Source: Spirochaetaceae bacterium
GTDB taxonomy: Bacteria; Spirochaetota; Spirochaetia; DSM-27196; SLST01
Direction: 5' to 3'
DNA length: 50,816 nt
NCBI GenBank assembly: GCA_007118855.1
Contig: SKQU01000214.1
Location: 1 to 50,816 of the forward strand
How positions within the stretch are numbered: position 1 is the first letter of the stretch; each line of letters begins with the position of its first letter. Below are positions 36,198 through 45,494 of this stretch, piece by piece. A program made the translations under genes and the position numbers. The notes under the pieces are model-generated. The model was not told where the DNA came from, did not search any database, and saw only the letters and a program-made list of their open reading frames with translations.

Positions 36198-37327
36198 GAG
36201 TCATTGCCTCCCTGGCTGATCTTTCTGCGGTAGCGTTCGACTTCCCAGCTCTCGATGAACCGCACGAGGCGCGGTTCAAGGTGGCGTGCACCGCCGAAGG
36301 ACTCAGCATAGGCGGCAATCTTCACTTCGTCGAGAAAGAGCGACAGTGCCGTGCTCGCCGCCGATGCCGACTCGGCGACGGCACACACGCCCAGGCCCCC
36401 AACGGCGATGATCCTCGGATCTGAGCCGTGGTCCTTTCGATAGGCGGCCAGCAGCGAGGTCAGAGCCGATACGGGCGAAGCGGGGGTGCCCGTGACGTAG
36501 ACCGGTCGGGACCCCGCGTAGACGATGTGATCCGGCGAGAAGACCCCGTTGAGCGGCGCGAAGTCCGCGGCGGAAGCCAGGCGCCGCAGCAGCTCCGGAT
36601 CGCTGTGAAACTCGACGGCGACGTCGTGATCGAACGACATCTCTATCGCCGCCCGCCACCGGTCGCGAGCCGCCTCGTCGGTCTCGAGCGGCGACAGATC
36701 GGGCTCACGCTTGAGCGCTTTGCCTACGACGCGCTTGACCTCCCGGTGCAGTGCGTCGACCTCCGATCGGCCGCTCCCCGCGATGACGAGCCCATGGTTT
36801 TCGAGCATCGCGAGCTTGGGGAAGACGCCGTGCCGCTCGGCGTGATCCTGTGCCGCCTTGTGCATATGGCTCGCGAGAACGTACCCGGGCTCGATCGCGG
36901 GGACCCAGAGCAGTCGCGTCCCGAAGAGCCTGCGGGCCGCCCGCTCACCGTCTGCGGCACAGGTGAGCCCGTTGACAAAGGCGGGATGCGTGTGAACGAC
37001 CAGCGGATAGGGAAAGAGCTCGTGCATCAGTGTTTCGACGCTCGGTCGTTTGGTCTCTCCTTGGCAACGTGCGTTCATCAGATCGGCGAGCGCGGCCTCT
37101 TCGCGCACAGCGGTGTCCGCCGGGTAGGTCACGCTCCAGATCTTCTGCAGCGCGCGCCGGTCCATCCTCGCAAACCCCTCCGGTCCTATCGTCGCGAGCG
37201 GAAACCCGGACGCCTTGACATAGAGGGTCTCATCGTCCTTGTATGACGTATTCCCCCCGCCGGCGAGCACCCAGTCCTCGTCGGACCCGTATCGGCGGGA
37301 AACCTCAACCACATCGGCAATGCTCAT
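36194..37327 (-). CDS. Class II aldolase/adducin family protein (RhaD-type aldolase half, no fused SDR domain)
   Basis: LAGGGNTSYKDDETLYVKASG, HELFPYPLVVHTHPAFVNGLTCA, AMLENHGLVIAG, FSPDHIVYAG; 377 aa. Confidence 0.82.
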   Translation of the reverse strand: MSIADVVEVSRRYGSDEDWVLAGGGNTSYKDDETLYVKASGFPLATIGPEGFARMDRRALQKIWSVTYPADTAVREEAALADLMNARCQGETKRPSVETLMHELFPYPLVVHTHPAFVNGLTCAADGERAARRLFGTRLLWVPAIEPGYVLASHMHKAAQDHAERHGVFPKLAMLENHGLVIAGSGRSEVDALHREVKRVVGKALKREPDLSPLETDEAARDRWRAAIEMSFDHDVAVEFHSDPELLRRLASAADFAPLNGVFSPDHIVYAGSRPVYVTGTPASPVSALTSLLAAYRKDHGSDPRIIAVGGLGVCAVAESASAASTALSLFLDEVKIAAYAESFGGARHLEPRLVRFIESWEVERYRRKISQGGNDS

Positions 37328-38397
37328 GCCTCTCCTCCAGGTCCGTACGATAGGTCGTAGTGGAGCGTCGCGCCGGCCCGAAAGGGAACGACGCCGGCGT
37401 ACTCATCCGGCACGATCCACTGCGACTCACACAGTGTGATGGTTCGCTCGTTAAGAGGCAACCGGTAGAACTCGGCGCCGGCGCGCGAGACGAACGCCTC
37501 CAGGCTTGCGGCCCGCGACGGATGCGGCGGTTGCGACCGCTGCGGCGGCTCGGTCAGCGGCACCCCGGCACGGGCGAAGAACTCCGCAAGCAATGGAAGC
37601 GCCACCGGCGCGGTATAGATGCCGGCGCAGCCGCAGTCGGACTCCTTGGACCCGCGCGGGTGGGGCGCGCTGTCCGACCCGAAGAAGACCCTCGGGTCGC
37701 CGGAGAGGACCGCCGCGCACAGGGCGTCGCGGTCGACCGGGCGTTTCGCCACCGGCTTGCAGAAGTGATGCGGGCGCAGATCGCCGCCGATCACGTCGTC
37801 GAGCGTGAGCAGGAGGTGATGGAGCGTCACGGTCGCGGCGACCCGTGGCGGCAAATCCGCGAGCGCGGCGATCGTGTCGCGACTGCTCACGTGCTCGATC
37901 ACGACGCGCAGGCTCGAGAACCGCCGGACGATCCGCCGGATGGACGGCAGGTACGCGATCTCGCGGTCGAGGGAGAAGACCCCCGGCGCCTCGGCGTGGA
38001 TCTCGAGCACGAGATCGAGCTCCTCCATCGTCTCGAATACGGGAAGGAGGGGCTCGAGGTCGACCACGCCGTCCTCCGAGTTGGTGGTCACCCCCTGCGG
38101 ATAGAGCTTGCCGCCGATCGCGCCCGCCTCGGCGAGCTGCCTGATCTGCTCCGCCGTCAGACCCGGAACGACCTTGAACGTCAGAAGCGGTTCGAACCAT
38201 CGGTCGGGCCCGACGGCCGCCTCGATATCGCGTCGGTATGCGAGCAGACGCTCGGCGGTGGTGATGGGCGGCACCGTGTTGGGCATCACGAGCGCACGAG
38301 CGAACCAGCGCGCCGTGTCGCGGACGACCCCATCAAGGAGCGGCGGCCGGCGGAAGTGGACGTGGAAGTCGTCCGGCGCCCGCAGTGGAACCAGCAT
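37324..38397 (-). CDS. pyrC: Dihydroorotase
   Basis: APDDFHVHFRRPPLLDGVV, ALVMPNTVPPITT, GGKLYPQGVTTNSEDGV, LVLEIHAEAP, RVVIEHVSSRDT, FFGSDSAPHPRGSKESDCGCAGIYTAPVALPLLAEFF. Confidence 0.93.
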   Translation of the reverse strand: MLVPLRAPDDFHVHFRRPPLLDGVVRDTARWFARALVMPNTVPPITTAERLLAYRRDIEAAVGPDRWFEPLLTFKVVPGLTAEQIRQLAEAGAIGGKLYPQGVTTNSEDGVVDLEPLLPVFETMEELDLVLEIHAEAPGVFSLDREIAYLPSIRRIVRRFSSLRVVIEHVSSRDTIAALADLPPRVAATVTLHHLLLTLDDVIGGDLRPHHFCKPVAKRPVDRDALCAAVLSGDPRVFFGSDSAPHPRGSKESDCGCAGIYTAPVALPLLAEFFARAGVPLTEPPQRSQPPHPSRAASLEAFVSRAGAEFYRLPLNERTITLCESQWIVPDEYAGVVPFRAGATLHYDLSYGPGGEA

Positions 38398-38477
38398 GCC
38401 GAGAGTCTACCGCACTCCAGCCCGCCGGGAAAGCTCCCCCGGTGGACGGCAACCGGGACCCACGCTATCTTAGGCGA

Positions 38478-39566
38478 GTGAGCGCCCTCACCGACCTTCG
38501 TGCAGAGACAGCGTGGTATTACTCGTCGTTCTCCGCACTCGACCGGTACTTCAGACGCTCGCAGCAGCCGGTCGTCCACGTCACGGTCGAGGGCGATCTG
38601 GTGACGCTCGCGAAGGCGGTGCCCGAACTGGAGTTCCCCGGCGTTCGCCACGCCGACGCCGCGGCCTGGGACGGAGACACCCGCGTCTACTTCCTCTGCA
38701 TCGAGCCGCAGAGCAAGCCTCCCCCGCAGTCCTTTCGTCCGCTCAACCTGATGTACGACCCGGTGCGTGAGCGCTTCATCGATCCGTACGACGACTACCG
38801 GTCGCTTCGGGGGGCGCATCTCGAACCGACGGGCGGGGCATGCGAGCCGCTGCACCGCCTCATGGACGGGGCGATCGCCCTCGCGCGCTATCCGCACACG
38901 CTGGCCTCCGACCTCGCGCCGGTACCTCACTTCCCGCAGGTCTCGCCGGAGACGCTGCGGTCGCTGCTCGCCCAGATTCTCACCGGTCCGTTCCCGGAGA
39001 AAGGGTTGCAGCTGCTCGACGGGCACGGGTTCATCGACGCGTATCTGCCGGAGCTCACGGCGATGAAGGGCACGTCGCACTCGAAGGAGCACCACCCGGA
39101 AGGAGACGTCTGGAACCACTCGCTCGAGACCTTCCGCCACCGCCGCACCCACGATCTGCGGCTCACGCTCGGACTGCTGCTCCACGACGCGGGCAAGCCG
39201 CTCGCGGTCCCGAAGGCGGGCCGACGGTTCGACGGGCACGCCGAGATCGGCGCCAAACTCGCCGGCAGGCTCCTTCGACGACTCGGATTCGACGAGCAGC
39301 TGGTCGACGACGTCCACTGGCTCGTCTCGAAACACATGTTTCCCGGGGCGCTCCACGTGCTGCCGACCTTCCGCACCGAGCGGCTCATGGCCGACGAGCG
39401 GTTTCCCGTGCTGCTCGAGCTCTACCGGTGCGACCTCGAGTCGACCTACCGCGGTCCGGAGGGCTACTACCGCGCGTGCAAGATCTACCGTGACGTCATG
39501 AGACACCGCGCCAACCCCTTCCGCAGCGCGGACGGGAAGAAGCTTGTGCGTCTCTACGTCGATTAG
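38478..39566 (+). CDS. HD-domain protein resembling the C-terminal part of CCA-adding/poly(A) polymerases, with a degenerate or absent NTase core
   Basis: GDVWNHSLET, LLHDAGKPLAV, FDGHAEIGAKLAGRLLRRLGF; tRNA-NTase-like LNLMYDPVRERFIDPYDDYRSLR. GTG at 38478 lies 6 nt after TATCTT. Confidence 0.75.
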   Translation: MSALTDLRAETAWYYSSFSALDRYFRRSQQPVVHVTVEGDLVTLAKAVPELEFPGVRHADAAAWDGDTRVYFLCIEPQSKPPPQSFRPLNLMYDPVRERFIDPYDDYRSLRGAHLEPTGGACEPLHRLMDGAIALARYPHTLASDLAPVPHFPQVSPETLRSLLAQILTGPFPEKGLQLLDGHGFIDAYLPELTAMKGTSHSKEHHPEGDVWNHSLETFRHRRTHDLRLTLGLLLHDAGKPLAVPKAGRRFDGHAEIGAKLAGRLLRRLGFDEQLVDDVHWLVSKHMFPGALHVLPTFRTERLMADERFPVLLELYRCDLESTYRGPEGYYRACKIYRDVMRHRANPFRSADGKKLVRLYVD

Positions 39567-40339
39567 CCGCCGGCGTTTCGAATCCCTATCTCGTAGAGAC
39601 CGCGCAGGGTCAGCCACGGCTCGAGGCGGATGACGCTCCGGCATGAGCCGGTGACCAGGGCGGCCTCGCCGCCGGTGGCAAGCGCCATGGGCTTCTGCGG
39701 CTCCATCTCCGCGGCGATGCCGGCCACCATCGAATCGACGAGCCCAGCGAAACCGTTGACGATCCCGGAACAAAGCGAGGCGGTGGTATTGGTGCCGATG
39801 TAGTGCTCCGGGGCCGAAAGATCGACCATCGGGAGGGCCGCGGTGCGGGCGACCAGGCCGTTGACGGCGGTGCTCAACCCGGGTGCGATCGCGACGCCGC
39901 GAACGCCGCCCTCGCCGTCCACCGCGGTGAAGGTCAGGGCGGTGCCGAAGTCGACGACGATCGCCGCTCCCTCGGCGAGGGTGTACCCGGCGACCGCGTT
40001 CGCGAGCAGATCGCTTCCGATCTCGGTGGGTGTGTCGGTCAGCATGCGTACCGGGAGGTTCAGGTCGGTCGAGACGATGATCGGCTTGCGCTCGAGCAGG
40101 CGCCAGACCGCCTGCTCGACGACGTGGGTCAGGTCGGGAACGACGCTCGAGATGACGGCCACGGACACGCGCGTACGGTCGACCGACTCGAGATCGAAGA
40201 GCTCGCGGAGGTGGATCAGGACTTCGTCGGAGGTGCGCTGCGTGCGGCTCGCCAGACGCCAGTGACAGACGAGCTCACGGTCGCGGTTGACCACCCCGAT
40301 CGCGATATTGGTGTTGCCGACGTCGATCGCGAGTATCAT
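39563..40339 (-). CDS. coaX: Type III pantothenate kinase
   Basis: ILAIDVGNTNIAIGV, RTSDEVLIHLREL, ISSVVPDLT, GSDLLANAVAGYTL, VVDFGTALTFTAVDGEG, GVAIAPGLSTAVNGL. Confidence 0.95.
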   Translation of the reverse strand: MILAIDVGNTNIAIGVVNRDRELVCHWRLASRTQRTSDEVLIHLRELFDLESVDRTRVSVAVISSVVPDLTHVVEQAVWRLLERKPIIVSTDLNLPVRMLTDTPTEIGSDLLANAVAGYTLAEGAAIVVDFGTALTFTAVDGEGGVRGVAIAPGLSTAVNGLVARTAALPMVDLSAPEHYIGTNTTASLCSGIVNGFAGLVDSMVAGIAAEMEPQKPMALATGGEAALVTGSCRSVIRLEPWLTLRGLYEIGIRNAGG

Positions 40340-41664
40340 CGTCTCGCCTCCTCTCCGTGGTGTTCGATCAGGTATCTCGACAGCGCGTCGGCCTGCGGCT
40401 CAATGCGAACCGCCTGCTTCGGCCGATCCATCGCCTCCGCGAGTCTGGGAGGCAGATCCGGTCGTGCCCCCGTCGCGCGCTCGACGACTTCGGCGAACTT
40501 CGCCGGATGCGCGGTCGCCAGAGTGATCACGGTCGCATCCGAAGCGCCTTCCCCCGCCAGATACCGTTCGGCGGCACAGACCCCGGCCGCGGTGTGCGGG
40601 TCGAGGAAGATACCGGAAGTCCGGTGAACGCGCCCCATCGTGCGCAGAATATCCTCGTCGCTCACAACCTCTGCGCCGATCATCGCGTGCATGTCCTGGT
40701 GATCGGCGCCGAAGATCTCGAGCATCCGCTCGAAGTTGCTCGGGTCGCCTACATCCATCGCGTTCGCCACGGTCGCCCTGCTCGGCTGCGGTCTGAACGC
40801 GCCGGACACGAGGTAGCGGGGAACCACATCGTTCACGTTGGTCGCGGCGAGGAATCCGGAGACGGGCAGGCCCCAGCGCCAGGCAAAGACTCCGGCGGTG
40901 AGATTGCCGAAGTTGCCGCTCGGGACGCAGAAGACGATGTCGCTCGCGACCGCGGACCGGAGGCGGATGAAGGCGTCGACGTAGTAGAAGGACTGGGGAA
41001 TGAGTCGGCCGATGTTGATCGAGTTCGCCGAGGTCAACGGAACCCGGCCGGTGAGCTCAGCGTCGACGAATGCTGCCTTGACCATCCGCTGGCAGTCATC
41101 GAACGAACCGCTCACCTCCAGGGCCGTGACATTGTCGCCGACCGTGGTGAGCTGCTTCTCCTGAAGAGGACTGACGCGCCCGGACGGATAGAGTATGACC
41201 ACGTCGATCCCGGGCCTCCCGTGAAAGGCCTGGGCCACGGCACTTCCGGTGTCGCCGGAGGTCGCGGTGAGGATGACCGCACGGCGGTTCTCGCCCGCAA
41301 GGAAATGTCCCATGACCGCCGCGAGAAACGATGCGCCGAAGTCCTTGAAGGCGCAGGAGGGCCCGTGGAAGAGCTCGAGCAGGTAAATCTGCTCGGTAAG
41401 CGATCGAAGCCGCGGAGCGAAGGGAAAGGCGCGCCGACAAACCTCGAGCGCCGTGTCGCAGTCGAACAGGTCCGGGAAGATGGCGTGAACGAGCTCCCCG
41501 GCGAGCCTGTCGTAGGAGAGCTCTTCAGGGACCCGAAGGATCAGCTCCCGCAGGTCCGGCTCGCTGTCCGGGTAGTAGAGCCCCCCGTCGGGCGCGAGCC
41601 CCGCGAAGAGCGCCTGCGGGAGATCCACGACATGCGTCCGGCTTCGCGTGCTGTGGAACCTCAT
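40336..41664 (-). CDS. thrC: Threonine synthase
   Basis: LPQALFAGLAPDGGLYYPD, FHGPSCAFKDFGASFLAAVM, ILTATSGDTGSAVAQAFHG, ANSINIGRLIPQSFYYVDA, FCVPSGNFGNLTAGVFA. Confidence 0.95.
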   Translation of the reverse strand: MRFHSTRSRTHVVDLPQALFAGLAPDGGLYYPDSEPDLRELILRVPEELSYDRLAGELVHAIFPDLFDCDTALEVCRRAFPFAPRLRSLTEQIYLLELFHGPSCAFKDFGASFLAAVMGHFLAGENRRAVILTATSGDTGSAVAQAFHGRPGIDVVILYPSGRVSPLQEKQLTTVGDNVTALEVSGSFDDCQRMVKAAFVDAELTGRVPLTSANSINIGRLIPQSFYYVDAFIRLRSAVASDIVFCVPSGNFGNLTAGVFAWRWGLPVSGFLAATNVNDVVPRYLVSGAFRPQPSRATVANAMDVGDPSNFERMLEIFGADHQDMHAMIGAEVVSDEDILRTMGRVHRTSGIFLDPHTAAGVCAAERYLAGEGASDATVITLATAHPAKFAEVVERATGARPDLPPRLAEAMDRPKQAVRIEPQADALSRYLIEHHGEEARR

Positions 41665-43037
41665 TCCATTCCCCCGAAAAAAGCGTCGTGGACCGCGTTG
41701 AGCGTCCGCTCGCGGTCACACCGGTGAACGACGAAGGAGATGTTCATCTCCGAGGATCCCTGGGCGATTGCGAGGACGTTGATCCCGTTCTCGCCGAGCG
41801 TCTGGAAGAGCCGACCGGAAACACCGGGCTTTCCCCGCATCTTCTCGCCGATCACGGCCACGATCTCAAGGTCACGCTCCGCGGTGAACTGCTGGACCTT
41901 CTTCTGGTGCACCTCGGAGGCAAGCTCCTCCTCGAGCGCGCGAATCGCACGCTCGGCGTCGCGGTCCGGGATCACGAAGCAGATACTGTGCTCGGAGGAG
42001 GCCTGCGAGATCATGACGATGTTGATCCGGGCGGCAGCGAGCGAAGAGAAGATGCGCCCGGCCATTCCCGTGGAGCCGACCATGCCGCCGCCCTCGACGT
42101 TGACGAGCGCGACGTTCTCGATCGAGGCGATCCCGGTGACAAAGGCACGCGAGCTCGTGTGCGAAGCGATGAGCGTTCCCGGCAGCTCGGGCGTCAGCGT
42201 ATTCCTGATCCGAAGCGGTATCCCCCGTTCGACCGCCGGAACCATCGTGTACGGGTGGATGACCTTCGCCCCGAAGTAGGAGAGCTCCATCGCCTCCTGG
42301 TAGCTGATCTCAGGCAGGACGAAGGCGCGGGGGACGAAGCGCGGATCGGCGCTGTAGACCCCGTCGACATCGGTCCAGATCTCGATCGCGGTCGCATCTG
42401 CACCGGCGCCGATGATAGACGCGGTGTAGTCGCTGCCGTTCCTTCCGAGCGTCGTCGTCACGCCCGCCGCGGTCGCCGCGATGAACCCGGTCACGACCGG
42501 CAGATCGTCTCCGTCCAGGTGCGTGCGGATGAGCTCGTAGCTCGATGCGAAGTCCACGGCGGCGCTCCCGTGAGCGGCGTCCGTGCGGATGATCTCACGC
42601 CCGTCTACATACCGGGCCGAAAGGCCTGAGCGCCGCAGCGCCGCAGCGATGATCGTCGTGCTCAGCTGTTCCCCGTACCCAGCGATCAGATCCATCGTCC
42701 GTGGCGTACACTCGCGAACGAGGAGGACACCGTGCAACAGTTCCTCGAGCTCGTCGCACAGCCGACCGACGCAGCGTGCGAGCTCGTCGTCGTCCGGACA
42801 CAGCTCAGCGGCAACCTCGAGATGCCGGGTGCGGATCGCACGAGCCTGGTCGGTGAAGACCTCCAGTCCTGCGGCCGCCTGGGCGGCCGCGTCGAGCAGG
42901 CCGTCGGTAACCCCGCCCATCGCCGAGCACACGACGCAGACCCGCTCGACGCGGTGGTTGACGGTCACGATGTCCAGAACGGTGGAAATCCGACCGCCGT
43001 CGGCAAGCGAACTCCCGCCAAACTTCATTATCTTCAT
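41661..43037 (-). CDS. lysC: Aspartate kinase with ACT domains
   Basis: MKIMKFGGSSLADGGRISTV, TTLGRNGSDYTASIIGAGADATAIEIWTDVDGVYSADPR, SYQEAMELSYFGAKVIHPYTM; two ACT regions at the C-terminus. Confidence 0.94.
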   Translation of the reverse strand: MKIMKFGGSSLADGGRISTVLDIVTVNHRVERVCVVCSAMGGVTDGLLDAAAQAAAGLEVFTDQARAIRTRHLEVAAELCPDDDELARCVGRLCDELEELLHGVLLVRECTPRTMDLIAGYGEQLSTTIIAAALRRSGLSARYVDGREIIRTDAAHGSAAVDFASSYELIRTHLDGDDLPVVTGFIAATAAGVTTTLGRNGSDYTASIIGAGADATAIEIWTDVDGVYSADPRFVPRAFVLPEISYQEAMELSYFGAKVIHPYTMVPAVERGIPLRIRNTLTPELPGTLIASHTSSRAFVTGIASIENVALVNVEGGGMVGSTGMAGRIFSSLAAARINIVMISQASSEHSICFVIPDRDAERAIRALEEELASEVHQKKVQQFTAERDLEIVAVIGEKMRGKPGVSGRLFQTLGENGINVLAIAQGSSEMNISFVVHRCDRERTLNAVHDAFFGGME

Positions 43038-43053
43038 AGAGGTATCGCCCGTA

Positions 43054-43082
43054 TTGGTGCGGACGCGCACTCAGAGTATGAT
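43054..43082 (+). promoter_or_regulatory. Promoter TTGGTG-N17-TATGAT for the secreted protein gene at 43095
   Basis: TTGGTG 43054-43059, TATGAT 43077-43082; 12 nt to ATG at 43095. Confidence 0.45.
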
Positions 43083-43094
43083 GAAGAACGCCTG

Positions 43095-44201
43095 ATGCGC
43101 AACACAGTACCGAGCCGCCATGTCTGCCTCCTCATCGCGACGCTGATGTGTCTCAGCGCGGCTCTACCCATGTCCGCGGAGGAAACCGACGGCCCGACGC
43201 CGGCTCTCGTCCTCGAAAGCGCATTGCGGTTTTCGCCCCGGTACACGAGCCCGGTTCTCAGACCGGACGGCCTTCCCGTTGCCATCTATGACGACTTGAA
43301 CGGGAACGGGCGGCTCGACGTCGCCATTCTCACGATCGTCCAGGATCCCCGGCTGGAAGCCTATGCGGACACGCTCTCGAATCCACTGCGGATCTACGAC
43401 CCGGATGCGGTAGAGCCTACCTACATACTCGAGACCTATTTCAGCGGTCAGCAGGCGATCGTGACGGTGGAGCTGGGGCGACACGACGTGTGGAGCGGGA
43501 TCAGCCTGAGGCGACTGACGGCCGAACGGTATCCGGTGGCGATCGAGATCGGGTTCCGAAGCCGATCCGGGATCCGCACGGACCTCGTCGTCTACCACGC
43601 GGGAGGAACAATTTCGCGGTTTTCGCTTGACGAGAGCCGTAACCAGCGGGGGATGATCGCCGACATTGACGGGGACGGCGCGCTGGATATCGCGACCGCC
43701 CGGCGGGCGCCGGAGGCGGGACGCGGCTACGAAACATACCTGGAGCTGTACAAGCTCGAGCCCGGCGGATACAGGCGCACCGCATCGCTTCCGCTGGTGC
43801 GCTCGGTGAACGACTTCCTCGCGGCGGCCGCCCGTGAGATGGAATCCGGTTCGTGGGCAGCGGTACGGGATCGGGTTGGAGCACCGTCGCACGCGCCGCC
43901 TTCGGCCGACCGGATCGCCGCGGTTCTGGAGGCGGCGTTCGCAGGCATCCCGGACGACGAGATGGCCCAAAGCCGTTTTGACTACCCGGCGACCGGATCG
44001 GCGGTCGAGCGCGTCACCTTTCCGCGGCTTGTCGACAATCCATTCCCCGCTCCCTTTCTGGGTCGAAGCTTCAGGCTCGTCTTTCGCGTCGAATGCTCTG
44101 AGGAGGCACCCCGCTTCTTCGAGGCAATCGTGGGCCTCGCCGCGAACCCTTTCACCGGCGTACCGCTGGCTTTCTTGACAGAGCACGTTGACGGGCGGTA
44201 G
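43095..44201 (+). CDS. Hypothetical secreted protein with calcium-binding-like (VCBS/EF-hand-like) loops
   Basis: Signal peptide RHVCLLIATLMCLSAALPMSAEE; DDLNGNGRLDVAIL and ADIDGDGALDIATA loops. Confidence 0.72.
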   Translation: MRNTVPSRHVCLLIATLMCLSAALPMSAEETDGPTPALVLESALRFSPRYTSPVLRPDGLPVAIYDDLNGNGRLDVAILTIVQDPRLEAYADTLSNPLRIYDPDAVEPTYILETYFSGQQAIVTVELGRHDVWSGISLRRLTAERYPVAIEIGFRSRSGIRTDLVVYHAGGTISRFSLDESRNQRGMIADIDGDGALDIATARRAPEAGRGYETYLELYKLEPGGYRRTASLPLVRSVNDFLAAAAREMESGSWAAVRDRVGAPSHAPPSADRIAAVLEAAFAGIPDDEMAQSRFDYPATGSAVERVTFPRLVDNPFPAPFLGRSFRLVFRVECSEEAPRFFEAIVGLAANPFTGVPLAFLTEHVDGR

Positions 44202-44204
44202 CAT
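44175..44204 (+). promoter_or_regulatory. Promoter TTGACA-N18-TAGCAT, predicted leaderless for murA
   Basis: TTGACA 44175-44180, TAGCAT 44199-44204, 6 nt, GTG at 44211; -10 overlaps the upstream stop codon. Confidence 0.65.
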
Positions 44205-44210
44205 CCGGGC

Positions 44211-45494
44211 GTGAACCGTTACGAGATCGAGGGCAGCTATCCCATCCGCGGCCGCATCCGCGCGAGTGGAAACAAGAATGCGGCACTCCCGTGCATCGCC
44301 GCGGCGCTCCTGACCGACGAGCCGGTCGTGCTTCGCAATATCCCGGACATTGAGGACGTCCACGTCATGCTCGAGGTGCTCTCCCAGCTTGGCGCGACGG
44401 TGGAGAAACTTCCCGGGCACGGCGAATGGCGGATCACAACCCACGACATCACGAGCTCGGAGGTCCCGCTCGAGCTCGCCCGCAAGATCCGGGCGTCGAT
44501 CCTCCTTGCCGGGCCGCTTCTCGCCCGAACCGGCCGGGTCCAGCTCCCGCCGCCCGGAGGCGACGTGATCGGCCGTCGTCGTCTGGACACACACTTTCTT
44601 GCGCTGAGCGCCCTTGGCGCCCAGGTGGAGATCGACGGGGTGTTCAACCTGACCGCCAACAAGCTCGTCGGCGTCGAGATCTTCCTGGACGAGGCGTCGG
44701 TCACGGCGACCGAGAACGCGATCATGGCGGCGGTCCTTGCCGAGGGCAGGACGGTCATCCAGAACGCCGCGAGCGAGCCGCACGTGCAGGATCTGTGCCG
44801 CATGCTGAACTCGATGGGAGCGAAGATCACCGGCATCGGCTCCAACATCCTGACGATTTCGGGCGTCTCCCGGCTCCACGGAAGCGAGTACAAGATCGGG
44901 TCGGACTTCATGGAGGTAGGTTCGTTCATCGGGCTCGCCGCGGTCACCAGAGGTGACCTGATCATCGAGGACGCCACGCCGGCCAACCTGAAGATGACCC
45001 GACTCGCATTCGCCAAGCTCGGGATTCACTGGGAACGCGACGGGGAGGACATCCGCGTCCCGTCGGGACAGGCGCTTCGCGTGGTCCCGGACATGGGCGG
45101 CATGATCCCCAAGATCGACGATGCGCCATGGCCGGGATTCCCGCCGGACCTGACGAGTATCATCACGGTCGTGGCGACCCAGGTTGAGGGGACCGTGCTG
45201 ATCCACGAGAAGATGTTCGACGCGCGGATGTTCTTCGTGGACAAGCTCATCGCGATGGGTGCCCGGATCGTCCTCTGTGACCCGCACCGCGCGGTCGTCA
45301 GCGGACCATCCCGGCTCTCCGGCAGCGAGATGACATCACCGGACGTGCGGGCGGGCATGGCGATGGTCATCGCGGCGATCTGCGCGGAAGGAACGAGCAC
45401 GATCCACAACGTCTACCAGATCGAACGGGGATACGAGAATCTGGTGGGCCGCCTGCGCCGGCTCGGCGCGCGAATCTCCGGCGATCAGGAGTAG
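44211..45494 (+). CDS. murA: UDP-N-acetylglucosamine 1-carboxyvinyltransferase
   Basis: [111 protein letters not shown]. Confidence 0.96.
   Translation: MNRYEIEGSYPIRGRIRASGNKNAALPCIAAALLTDEPVVLRNIPDIEDVHVMLEVLSQLGATVEKLPGHGEWRITTHDITSSEVPLELARKIRASILLAGPLLARTGRVQLPPPGGDVIGRRRLDTHFLALSALGAQVEIDGVFNLTANKLVGVEIFLDEASVTATENAIMAAVLAEGRTVIQNAASEPHVQDLCRMLNSMGAKITGIGSNILTISGVSRLHGSEYKIGSDFMEVGSFIGLAAVTRGDLIIEDATPANLKMTRLAFAKLGIHWERDGEDIRVPSGQALRVVPDMGGMIPKIDDAPWPGFPPDLTSIITVVATQVEGTVLIHEKMFDARMFFVDKLIAMGARIVLCDPHRAVVSGPSRLSGSEMTSPDVRAGMAMVIAAICAEGTSTIHNVYQIERGYENLVGRLRRLGARISGDQE

Noticed and set aside
43164-45287. 707-aa minus-strand ORF antisense to the secreted protein gene and murA
   Set aside because: Composition (R/D/H/G rich, no domains) is typical of an antisense shadow of murA.
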